DNA from: Nematostella vectensis
Taxonomy: Eukaryota > Cnidaria > Anthozoa > Actiniaria > Edwardsiidae
Length of the DNA stretch: 64,000 nt
Assembly (NCBI RefSeq): GCF_932526225.1
Contig: NC_064047.1
Location: 9,165,994 to 9,229,993 of the forward strand
Direction of reading: 5' to 3'
Made by a program: the position numbers and the translations under genes. Shown here piece after piece: positions 13,301-23,688 of this stretch. Position 1 is the stretch's first letter; each line of letters opens with the position of its first letter. The notes beneath the pieces were generated by a model, which had not been told where the DNA came from, ran no database searches, and saw only the letters and a list, made by a program, of their open reading frames with translations.

Positions 13301-13646
13301 TCCATATGATATCTATGACTGCGAACCCCCCTCCGGCCAATCCTATGAACGCGCCTGACATAGTCGCTCGGGAAACCCTAATATAAACCCTTTCGTTCAC
13401 TTTACTACTTACCCACTCTTCCCATCATCCCATAGGCTCCATGTTCTTCCATGGTAACCTGACGCTCGTCTCAGGTCCCCAACCGTTTGTTTTCAAAATG
13501 GCGCCCGGTTGGATACAAACTCTTTCAAAAGCAATCTAACATAAACCCGGCCATTTTGCAAGCAAAAGTGCACTGAACTTATACTATGACAAAAGTATAA
13601 GCCAAAGAAATATTTCGTCAAGCTTTTGGAACTTTAATATTCGACC
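11684..13646. other. Region between the divergent SNX3 and CCDC83 genes
   Basis: About 2 kb separates the two start codons and should hold both promoters. It contains a poly-G run (about 12617-12643), a large hexanucleotide microsatellite and no exon. The 177-codon frame here is just the microsatellite read as alternating His-Tyr. Confidence 0.6.
12859..13301. repeat. (TCATTA)n hexanucleotide array with flanking (ATT)n
   Basis: A near-perfect array of the hexamer ATTATC runs from about 12958 to 13247, then changes to pure ATT triplets to about 13301. A block TTTTTCATCTTTGATTTTTC occurs twice upstream (about 12862 and 12931), with a short ATT/ATC run between the copies. One strand would read His-Tyr, the other Ile-Met; neither is a protein. 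Confidence 0.95.
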
Positions 13647-16600
13647 ATGCCGCCCAAGAAAAAAGGGAAGGGGAAAAAGTCCGGTAAAAAATCAGGAGGG
13701 AAGAAGAAGAAAGGCAAAAAGAGTGTTGTCAAGGAACCGAAGATGACTGCAGAAGAAGCCATCTTATCCTTCCAGTAAGTCTTGCTTTTGCTTTTAAACA
13801 TAGAGGCGGATTTTCGGTTTGAATAGGCGTTAAAAGCTATCAGCAAGAATAAAATTCACTGTTGTTGACTGCTGATCAACACTAACAATTTTTAGTCGGC
13901 AATTTTTATGTGGCAACTATAGTTGCTCAAAAGCTAGCAGGTTTGCTTTTTCTCGGCAATTAAGAATTGTCACACATGAAAAATTGCTAGTGTAGATGCC
14001 AAAAAGTATAGTTGTCAACTAAAAATTGATAGTGTAGATTGGTTTAAATAATAAAAGTGTTTGTGATTATATATGCATGGCAACCATCACAGGGTGTGTA
14101 CTTCCACACTATCTGACGTGCATAATGCTGCCTGTTTTGCTAATTTTTCGTACTCTTTGTAGAATTGAAATCAAGGAGAGGGCAATGGAAGATCTTTTGT
14201 ATGAACTTAAAGTCATGAAGGACAAGAATGAGCGACTTAAAGACAGGGTATGGAAGTAATTGAAGACATTAGTACCATGAGTTTCTGAGGATGGCATTAG
14301 GACTAATAATGAGTATTTATTGTGATAGAACACAAGACTGAAAGATGAGCAGTTAATGCACATCAAGACCCTGTTGAAGCAAGCCAAGGAAAAAGACAAG
14401 GAGGTTGAGAAAGCTGTCGAGGTGAACCATGAGGAGGTTGAAAAAGCCTTGCTCAGCAAATTTGACTTGATCAAGTCAGAGGAACGTGAACTTCAAAGTA
14501 TGTAATTCAGTTTGAAATATTTTAATCTAAGAAATTACAAACAAAACTTGACATTGGAAAATCCCATTAATTTTATTTACTATATTTGATTTTTTTATAA
14601 CCCACCTTTTGCACCTACTTTTTGCAATTTGTTATATTTTTTTCTAATCTAGAGTCAATTTAGTCTTGACTCTGTTGTCTTTATTTGAAAAAACACAATT
14701 TTCCATGCACTGCAGAGCTGATGATGCGCTTAATGATAATGCAATGGATTGAATTTCAAAGCAAACTAAGCAGATTTACAGTATTTGCCTATTGGGATGT
14801 TTTCTAATTTGCATACCATATTTTTTGCTGCACAAAGCATTTTTTACATGAGTTGGTCTTGAACAATTTAGGGTTTGAAAAACTAGGACTACAACCGATT
14901 TCAAATTAATGCCCATATTTTTCACAAAAATTCAGACAAACGGGAGGAAATTGAAAAAAAAGAGAAAGAGATTGAAGAAGTGAGGAAGGCAATTAGAAAG
15001 CGCCAAGAATATAGGGTAGGTTCATTTGTTATTATTATTATAATATGTTCTGATTCTGAGTTTGGGAGAGGAAGGGATATTCCCTTCCAGGCCCGAAGCC
15101 AGGATTTTGAGCAGGGTGGTTCGTTTTTCCATTCCGGGGTGGTTTGTTTTTATTCAATATTTTTTGTTTTAAATTAAACATCTAAATACAAAGTTTTTAT
15201 TCATTTAAAAGATACAATAAAGAATATCGCAACAGCTTCATGCTTTCCCACTCTTAATATCTTGCTAGGATAACACAATGGCATCTGACAGAGACTATAA
15301 ATGCTGGGAAAAGAATGAGGGGTGTGATGGAATAACCCCCCCCCCCCCCCTTAGACCTCTGCTGTTACATCCCTTTTAATGTTTTCATGTCATTTTACAA
15401 GGATTATGGTCGGCATGAGCACGGTAAGCAGATTGCTTTACTGCAGCAGGAACTGGATGAGATGGAAGAATCTCACTCCGACATAGCAGGTATACTTTAT
15501 TGAATATCATAGATATTTTTTTAAATATCAATTTTCGTGAATCTGAGAATTAAGTTTTTCCACTCAGATTGTCTTTGAATCTAAAGATTTTTTATGATTA
15601 TCCCAAAATCTTATGTAGGTTTTTCCCTTAGATCTTTTTGTAGTCACTAACTAAAGCATAATTCCAGCCGTTGAGTATTTTTTGGCCCCCTCATCAGTTG
15701 GTGGGGGCACATTCTGCGGGGGTCACATACTTACTGCATTTTCCCCTTCTATCCCACCCCCTAATTATTTTGTTTGCTTCTTCTCTGCAACAGCCTTACC
15801 AGTTTACTATATCAATATCATTATGCCTTATTTAAATTATTATTGCTATTTCTTTTGGAACACTTTATTAGCTCATATCGAAAAAAGCCTGAAGATTTCA
15901 AAGGAAGAGATTGAGGCATACACTGACAACACTTTGGCAAAGCAGAAAGACATTGCCTCAGAGGTACTGTTGTACTGTATTGGTGATAAAAATAAACAAC
16001 AACAAAAAAAACAAGAAAGATTAAAACAAATTTTTAAAAAGTACGCGTCAAATCTGCCAAATCACATGAGACCCTTTTTTATCAGCATTATTCCATAAAA
16101 AAGGTTAATGACATTATTCAAGTCAACATAGTGCTTTCCTGAAAGTCACGGATTCAAAAATAAAACAAGCCTGTTGGCAGTTTTTATTAGTAGAGGGGCT
16201 TGTTTCCCATAAGGGGAATGCTTTCTATGTGTATTGTTGCCCTATGTAGCTTGCAGAGGTATTTGATTATCTTTTATCATTTTGAGTAGATCTAGACCGT
16301 TTGAGTGGTGTAAAAATAAGAGCAACTTGCTGGGTTCTACTGTAATATATCAAGTGAAATATTTTTCCTCTTGTGTACAGAAAGCTGCAAACTCATTAGA
16401 CAAGTACAGTAGGACAGAAATACTTGATAACAGATGGCTGAAAAGGGAGGTGAGGGTTGTTTTCTCATTGGCTGCTTACATTAAGTACTCAGCTTACTGC
16501 ACATTGCGTGAAAAGGAACCTTCACTCTGTTAGGTGATATAAACTCTTCTTCACATCAAACTGCTCCTTGCAGTTTATTTTCTTGAGTGTGCATAAAAGG

Positions 16601-19600
16601 GTGTAAATAAGTAGGGATCTCCTTACCCAAGAATAATTTATCCCATACGAATGTTTTCTCCCATAAGCATCAACACCTGAAACCTAAACATGTTCTCATT
16701 TATTGCCAAAACAGTCAGGCAGAATGTGCATGTTTTTACTTTGAGACTTCGTTTTACTTGCTGAAGTACCGGTAGTCGAATGGAGTTTGGCATCAAGTTC
16801 ACTTAGATACAGTAATCATGGAGAAGGGTGTTACTATCCAGGGCTTCTGGAATTACGCGGAGAAAAACTCAAAATCACGCAAGATTCTTTGCTAAATCTT
16901 ATTGTATTATCTTATTTTATAATTGATTTTAATTTTTATTGTATATAATAAGTCGACTGAATTTATGGATTACCTATTTATTATTAATTTATATTTAGAT
17001 TTATATATTTAGATTTATATATATTTTGTCATCTTTTCTTGATACGAAAGTGTTGAAAAGTAAAGTAGAAGTAGAAGTAGAAGTAGAAGTAGAAGTAGAA
17101 GTAGAAACTAAATTACGCAGAAAATCAATTATTACACGCTAAATTACGCGGGATTTTGCAATACATTTGTCTTTAAAAATCAAAATTTTGCGGGATTCTT
17201 TACTGGTTACGCGCTAAATTACACGAAATATCAACTGTTACGCCCAAACTACATTTTGTACCGAAGAAAAGCACGAAATAACTTGAAAAGGTTATTTTTT
17301 TGCGTGAAAATATCTTAAGCAAATTTTCATTGGCTCCTAGCCACCAGCCAATTAAAAAAGGTATTTTATTATTAGTCCTAGGCCTTCGCGGTTAACCGAA
17401 GAACGCCTAGTCATTTTATTTGTTTTCGAAATTCAGTTCGAAATATCGCACTCTTACGAAGAATATCTCTCTTTTTTTACGAGAAATAGAGGTAAGAACC
17501 CTAATGTAGTAGTCTAATATCTTAATGATTACGTCATATTAATCAAATGATCACAAATATTGTAATTAGCATATAGCACATGTATGATTAGGAACGAGTA
17601 GAATCACACAGATCTACAATAAACACGTACCGTCTTCACTCATGGCTTTCTGATAGTAGAACCACGATAAGGTCACAACATTTGGCGACGAGGAATAGGA
17701 ATTATCAGCAAAGCAGAAGAATGACAAATGACACGGCAGATACAAGTTCGGGCGCAAGTAGCGCGGCGACCAACCCGAACAACATCACCGTAGTAAACCG
17801 ACAACTCAGTACCAAACCCTTCCACATCAACACCGACACCAATGACACGGCGGGCAATCCGATGGGATAAGTGGAAGAAGGACATCGAAAGACAGTTTCG
17901 CTTCTTTGGAATAACAGAACCAGAAACAAAGAAAGACGGCCTGATAATCTACGGCGGCCCGCAGATCGCCGACCTTCGACGATCGAAGACTCACTCCCTG
18001 AGCTAACTGAACAAGCCGGAGACAATGCCTACACAAGACTTATAAGGAAGCTGGATAAGAACTTTCTCTCAAGGGAGAACAAAAACTACGCCAGATTCCA
18101 GTTCGGAAACCTTATCCAAGCCGACAAAGAGAGCATGGCGCAATATTACACAAGGATCCGCGAAGGAGCGCAGAAATGCGAATTCACAGATGAGAACGAG
18201 GCGATTCGAGATCATTTAATCAAGACTATAAAAAGCGCTTAACTACGACTCAAGACTATAAGAAAGAACTTAACTCTGACAGAAATACTAGACGAAGCAG
18301 CGATAGATGAAGAATCAAGCGCGCAAGCGGCAGCCATCGAAAGGAAGCTTAAGTAGTAGCCGGAATCTCAAAGGGTGAAGCAAATCACAAAGCGACACAC
18401 GCGCGACCAACACCACAAAGAATGCGACCGGCGCGAAGCGAAACACAGCACAGGCAATTGCAGAGCCTATGGAGCAGAATGCCACAAATGCGGGAAAAGA
18501 AACCACTACGCTCGAATGTGTAGGAGCGGCGCAAAAAACGAAGGATGAAACAACCTCAGAACGGCAAGACCAACGCGGGAAACATCAATCAAGGAACTTC
18601 GGAAGCCGAAACAAAGGAAAAGGACGCCGACAGATTCGACACGTGGAGCGCGAAAGCGACACCAAATCATCAAGCGAAACAGAGAGCGACGAAGATATCA
18701 ACCGGATACTCAATAAACATGTGAATATACGCAAGACAAGCACAGTACCATCCTCGACGGAAGCAAACAAATTGAGGATCTGGATAAACGGAGTCAAAAC
18801 AACCACCGAACCGGACACCGGAACCGATGCGAACGTCATGGACGAACATCATCTAAAAACACTTCAAAATGCCCAACCGGAAGTGCAGCTAATGAAAACA
18901 ACGCTGAAACTCAAAACACTTAAAAAGGGCCATCCCGTAATCGGTGAAATCAACGTGACCATAGCCAATGAGACCCGAAGTACCGTAGCAAGGATCGCGA
19001 TTATCGGCGGAACCATCGACTCGCTACCACTAGAGAGACACCCGAAGAACTTGGGATGGTGAAATTCGATGCAACTGGACGCCTGAAGCAACCCAACAAA
19101 CACATACACAAGGTACAGACCGGAAACGAGCAGCGGGATCAAATAGTCAACAATCACACACAGCTTTTTTCGGGGATCGGAAAAACACGACGAGACGGGA
19201 AAGACACCGAAATCCACCTACCCACGCACAGCCTGTCATCCAGAAACCGAGGCGAGTTCCATACCACCGACATCATGGAGCCTGTCCCGGAACATGAATC
19301 AATAACATGGTGTTCACCATTAGTGGTCCAACCAAAACCGAAGAAGCCAGGAGACATCAGAGTGAGCTTGGATCTCCAAGCACCAATTACCGAGGACTTC
19401 ATCGCAACATTCAAGGACTGTCGAATGTTTAGCAAACTAGACATGAATCACGGATACCACCAGTTTGCACTAGACGAGGAATCGCGAAAGCTGATGACAT
19501 TCTCCACCCCAGAAGGCAACTATCGGTACAGACGGCTAGCTTTCGGCGGCGTTAACAGCCAAGACCTATTCGACGCGGAAATGAACCGTATTCTCTCAGA

Positions 19601-22195
19601 ACTCCAGCGAGTGCTGAACAATCGGGATGATATTCTTATTGGTGGACTAAACGAAGACGACCATAACAAGAACGTCGAGGCAGTATTAAAGCGACTGGAA
19701 GCGCACAACTTCCAACCACGATAAGGTCACAACACCTAAAAGAACACATCAGCTGTGCAATTAAATTTTTTGTCTTTCATTTGTGGATTACGCGGAAAAA
19801 GCCAAATTGCGCCAACAAGCGCGTAATTCCAGAAGCCCTGACTATCAAAGACTTCTAAAATTGATTAGGACTACTAGTTTTCTGATTTCGACAAAACATG
19901 CATGTTAAGGCCCGTACCCAGGTTTTTTCTTGGGGGGGGGGGGGGTGGTGCGAAATCCAAAAAAATGAACCTAATCTTTCCGAGGGGGGGAGGGGAATGA
20001 GTTCTTAGATAAAAATCTGACCACCCCTGAAAGAACAAAAAGGGATTTTTTTTACACTTTTGCAGCATCTTCACAGGACGTTTATTGTCGTTCCTATACT
20101 GGCCTGAAACGCCCAGCAGAAAAACTGCGATATTTCCCTATACCACCCTGTAGCGTCCAGCTTTGCGTGTGTGAGAAAAACCTCTCTAAAAAAACTACTT
20201 TACTGCTCATATGTGTTTTTTTCTCTGCTACAGCGAATTCGCTGTAAAAACTTGTGAAACTCTCAGGGAGAGGGTGAATCTCGCCCGCTATTATCCCAGG
20301 AGCGAATGGGTTAAATCAGTGCCCCAACCCCATGAGATGGCTCTGACTTGACCCTGGATTTGATCTCAAAACATATTTCTTGGAAAGCCAAGCCACTGCT
20401 ACTGAGTTATTATGCCACTCTCCACTGACAAACTAACAAAATATACTTTACCGACACTTTCATTGTGCCGATCTACAGGTGGCACTGCATCAGGAAGGGC
20501 ACACAGAGCTGGTTAAAATTGTAGAGGACTTGGAGAAGACAAATCTTGAGATTATGGCTGAGCTGTTTGACTGCAAGATAGATGACCTCAAGTTTACTCG
20601 GTGTGCTAATAAAAGAAATAATTATACTAAACAATGCCAGTAAACATGAAATAATATAGCATTTATTATTAGAGTGTCAGGAAAGGGGGTATGTATCGGA
20701 TTTACAGTATTTGCATCCTAGAGATTGAGCACTGCCATCTCTTTGTAGCTGGGGTAGATAAATGTACCCAAAATTTATTCAAATAGGTAATGAAAAGCCA
20801 AACACCCTCCCCCCCCCTTCAAGCACACACTGTATCCACCATTGCTTTATGTAAGGGTGTGGCCACCTTAAAGTGGATAATTCCTTTAGAAAAAATGTCG
20901 AATATGATCCTTTTTCCCAATGATACTGTACCTAATATTGTGCAGCCCCCTACAAATCCTGGTTATGAGTATGGAGCTACATTGTTTTACAGTATAGAGT
21001 AAACCTTGATAATTGAAGGTCTCACCGTAGGGTGGTGAAAACAATTGGACAACTGACACTCATCTACTTACATTACAGTAAATGGCTTCAACAAAATAGC
21101 AGCTAACAGATCCTCTTTAAATTCCTCTTGTAGTTGTAAATACAATGTTTCCTAAAATTTTGTCTGCTTGCATTAACTCCATGGTTTTTAAATTGCAGAA
21201 AGTTCTATCTTGCTTGTATTGAAGATGAGGAAAATTCTGATGAAGAGGAGGAGGGAGAAGGAGAAGAGATCTTAGCTAAAGAAGGAATGGTGGGAGAACA
21301 GACAGAAAAGCCAGACGATCTACTTGAGAACTACTTTTTGCCTGGCGAGGATAACTTTGAGGTGATGGTTCAGCTTATAGCAAGAGGGCTTAGGGTATCG
21401 AGACAAACCTCTCCAGGTCACCTGTGCTCCCATCACCCCCCTCAACCTTTTCATTGAAGTATCAGTCAAAATATTTTACTTTAAGCATACAGTATGATAT
21501 CTAAGACTAAACATCTCCCTTCTTCCTCTATTTCTCTATGCTCCTGCTTCCACTTGATTCATACAGTAGGTCTCCTAAAATAACAGAAACTGATAGTTAT
21601 TATTGATACACTGTCATAGCTAGTATAGTATGGCTTATACAAAATCTTGTCTAAATGCCTGATAGCATATAGCTCTACTATTAATGGCTAATAAATTTCT
21701 TTTAGAGATGAAGGAGGGAGGCACCTGGTAAAAAAACAGGGGTGTGGTCAGGATAATTTTCTATCCTGAAAAAGTAATGTCTTTATACATTTAATGGGGG
21801 GCTGGCACCCTGTGCTCTTTCCCTGCCTACGCCCCTTAAATTATTCTTTGATTTTGGTGATTTGGCAGAAGGAATCTTACTGAAAAGTAAAAGAAAAGGA
21901 CGTGTAGGATGTGGTTAGAGTCTATTCCCTGCTCAGCTTTTAGAAATCCCTAGATAAGGCCATTATATATACTTAATTATGCAATGCTTTTTGTCAGGAC
22001 TCTCCACGTCTTGGTCCAATGGAGCTACAGTTGATGACAGTTACAGGCAGACAGATGCCCATCCACAAAGTTGGCGAAGAGCACTGCAATGCACTTGTGC
22101 CAGTCTCTAATACTCCTTACCGACCTGATGGCTACAGTGACCCAAAGAGCTGGCCAGTCACAAACCAGATGCTACAGTCAATGATAACACAGTAA
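13647..22195 (+). CDS. CCDC83: Coiled-coil domain-containing protein 83
   Basis: Ten exons (13647-13774, 14163-14247, 14329-14497, 14936-15015, 15402-15489, 15872-15963, 16381-16449, 20479-20600, 21199-21361, 21998-22195) join in phase to 397 residues; the human protein has about 413. A lysine/glycine-rich start (MPPKKKGKGKKSGKK) is followed by long charged heptad-like helices, then the family blocks RLKDEQLMHIKTLLK, DNRWLKREVALH, a CKIDDLKFTR block, an acidic linker, and a C-terminal GPMELQLMTV...MPIHK with a final VTNQMLQSM. Mammalian CCDC83 is testis-enriched; a ciliary or sperm-tail role is plausible, but the biochemical function is unknown. Intron 7, about 4 kb, carries nested transposons and a SINE-like repeat. 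An ATTAAA at 22286 may be the polyadenylation signal. Confidence 0.85.
17505..17680 (+). repeat. 5' long terminal repeat
   Basis: It runs from TGTAGTAGTC to GGTCACAACA, 176 bp, with an AATAAA-type signal at about 17620. Its last 20 bases (ACCACGATAAGGTCACAACA) recur at 19715-19734, which identifies the remnant of the 3' LTR. Confidence 0.85.
17682..18521 (+). pseudogene. Broken gag of the Ty3-type element
   Basis: An N-terminal part starts after the primer-binding region in one frame and continues in another frame from 17871 to the stop at 18242. A zinc knuckle of the retroviral type lies at 18480-18521 after further stops. Frameshifts and stops show that it is not functional. Confidence 0.7.
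18469..19724 (+). pseudogene. Protease and reverse-transcriptase remnant of the Ty3-type element
   Basis: The frame from 18469 to 19062 contains the protease active-site DTG (18814-18822). A second frame from 19056 to 19724 matches the fingers and palm of a Ty3-type reverse transcriptase, with SKLDMNHGYHQ and a catalytic Asp-Asp pair preceded by Arg. The frame ends where the internal deletion joins the LTR remnant. Thumb, RNase H and integrase are absent. Confidence 0.8.
19903..20060. repeat. Dispersed repeat with CCACCCCTGAA...AAAAAGGGATTT block
   Basis: GGCCCGTACCCAGG, a poly-G run, GATAAAAATCTGACCACCCCTGAA and AAAAAGGGATTT occur in the same order as in the repeat at 1138-1205. It is a dispersed non-autonomous repeat; its other end was not clear to me. 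Confidence 0.6.
20315..20425 (-). mobile_element. Possible tRNA-derived SINE fragment
   Basis: Read on the minus strand, the region has TAACTCAGTAGCAGTGGC, similar to a tRNA A box, and about 35 bases further GAGATCAAATCC, similar to a B box (plus-strand 20356-20367). The two are at tRNA-like spacing, but it does not fold as an intact tRNA by eye. It lies in CCDC83 intron 7. Confidence 0.4.
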
Positions 22196-22776
22196 ACATT
22201 GTTTACCTGTAAAAAATTACTAAATTATTTGACATTTTAAGCATTACAAATTTTGTATATTGGAAATTATAGTAATAGTTGTGGAATTAAAGTTGTTTTG
22301 TAAAGTATTTTGTTTTCTTTTTTTATTTGATTGTACATTTAGGAGGTTTAATCTCCTGTCATTGACACTCTCTTGTATTTTGACTGATTAAAGCTTCTTG
22401 CTGCCCAATTTCCAAGGGTGGGGGGGGGGGGGGGGAATTTCCAAAATCTATTGAAGGGAGAACAATGATGTGAGAAACATATTGCAGTTGTTTATGTTAT
22501 TTAAACCACCGACATTTTAAACCTACCCAATCCCTATGCCTCTCTACCTTTTAGTTTTTTTTATAAAAATCTTTTCTGTCAACTGGCAATTTCTTACCCC
22601 TATCCCCTTCCGGTGATCGCTCGTCCCTTGGGAAATCTGTGATAACTCGGATTTCCTACTCTAATCAGCCGATATTTCTTTGAACAGTTTGAAAGCACGG
22701 AGAGGAGAGACGGATTGCCGTCTATATTTGTTTACTTCTGTTTATTTATGTAAATACACATTTTAATTTAATTAAT

Positions 22777-23016
22777 GGAATGTAATTTGCATAGACAGCG
22801 TAGCCCCACACTACCCTAGACATCTCTTTGTCCCTTCTCCAACCCTCTTCTAGGTCGACCGGTCGCAAACGTCGACAGTCTGCATGTACTCCTCATAGCT
22901 GTAGAAGTGACGTTTCACACAACAACTCACAATTTAGATGTTAGTGAGGAAACCATGACAAAGACAAGTCGGGTCTAGGGTGATGTGGGGCTAAGCTGTC
23001 TATGCAATCACATTCC
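22777..23016. mobile_element. MITE with about 44-bp inverted repeats
   Basis: GGAATGTAATTTGCATAGAC at 22777 and onward to CCTAGAC (about 22821) is mirrored by GTCTAGGGTG...CACATTCC ending at 23016, with a handful of mismatches. The 240-bp unit encodes nothing. No clear target duplication was seen. Confidence 0.8.
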
Positions 23017-23552
23017 AAGGATGCCATTTGACCAGCTGCTATGTCCCGATCATCGACGGAAAGCTAAAATTGACGTTCAAAACATCCTTTCTCGCAGGTT
23101 TTTAGGCGGATTGCTTAAAAACTCGATTCGGAGATAGTTCCATCCCTCTCCCATCCTGTACCGGTGTCAGTATTTCGTACTGCTTGAAAAATCGCGCTGA
23201 AGCTGAGGTAGTCAGAATAAAGTTGCCAGCCTTGTCTCATTAACATACTTAGTATCGACTCAAAAATCTGAGGTAAACTTATATCGCTCTAAACTCGTAA
23301 AATTGAGATTCTTAGGAAGAAAAAAACACCACAGACGGATCCATTTACATCCCAACTAAGTTTATTTCATGAATAGAGCATGAAGACATAACTCACTGAT
23401 GTTTATTTGCGTGATTTTCGTATGTCCTTAGAAATCCTTCACTGACGCGGGTGGGAAGCCTGTGTTCAGACTAGGCCCTCGAGGCTTGAAGGCGCGAATC
23501 TGCGGACATGTTTGAAGGCATTCACATCTTCCCGCCACGGTGTTTTGATGTG

Positions 23553-23587
23553 ATTGGTTGAACGTGATAAGTGATGCGCTCTGATTG
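23553..23587. promoter_or_regulatory. Candidate promoter motifs of the GATA gene
   Basis: Two GATTGGTT boxes (inverted CCAAT, at 23552 and 23582) flank a TGATAA (23565-23570) that fits a GATA-factor site. They lie about 100-140 bases before the start codon. The CCAAT boxes suit a TATA-less promoter; autoregulation through the GATA site is only a guess. Confidence 0.4.
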
Positions 23588-23688
23588 GTTAGAGGTGAGA
23601 AAGGCGCGTAACTCAAAATTCTTTCAGTGCTGCACGTCTTTTCATTCTGCTGTGATCTTTTGTACGATCAGGTTCTTGATTGTCAAAG

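Larger units (their letters stand above)
17505..19734 (+). mobile_element. Ty3/gypsy-type LTR retrotransposon, internally deleted and decayed
   Basis: A 5' LTR (17505-17680, TG...CA) is followed by TTTGGCGACGAGG, usual at the start of such elements. Fragments follow in order: gag-like sequence in two frames (about 17682-18242), a CX2CX4HX4C zinc knuckle (18480-18521), an aspartic protease DTG (18814-18822), and a reverse-transcriptase region (19056-19724) with the catalytic Asp pair at 19626-19631. Then the last 20 bases of the LTR (19715-19734) follow directly. CCTAA flanks both ends (17500-17504 and 19735-19739), a 5-bp target duplication. The rest of RT, RNase H, integrase and most of the 3' LTR are missing, and the frames contain stops and shifts. 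It cannot be autonomous. Confidence 0.88.
16839..19840. mobile_element. Non-autonomous DNA transposon with 21-bp terminal inverted repeats
   Basis: The first 21 bases (16839-16859, starting CAGGGCTTCTGGAAT) are a perfect inverted match to the last 21 (19820-19840). The element is flanked by ACTATC at 16833-16838 and 19841-19846, a clean 6-bp target duplication. The interior repeats AAATTACGCG-type motifs near the left end, holds a (GTAGAA)n microsatellite (about 17063-17106), and encodes no transposase. CAG...CTG ends resemble hAT elements, although typical hAT duplications are 8 bp. It sits in CCDC83 intron 7 and hosts a nested retrotransposon. Confidence 0.88.
22196..23688. other. Region between CCDC83 and the GATA gene
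   Basis: No exon is visible. It contains a possible CCDC83 polyadenylation signal (22286), a poly-G run (about 22418-22434), a MITE (22777-23016) and, just before the GATA gene, CCAAT and GATA-type motifs. Confidence 0.6.

Noticed and set aside
12853..13386. 177-codon plus-strand frame and 123-codon minus-strand frame
   Set aside because: Both are the hexanucleotide microsatellite read as His-Tyr or Ile-Met repeats, not proteins.
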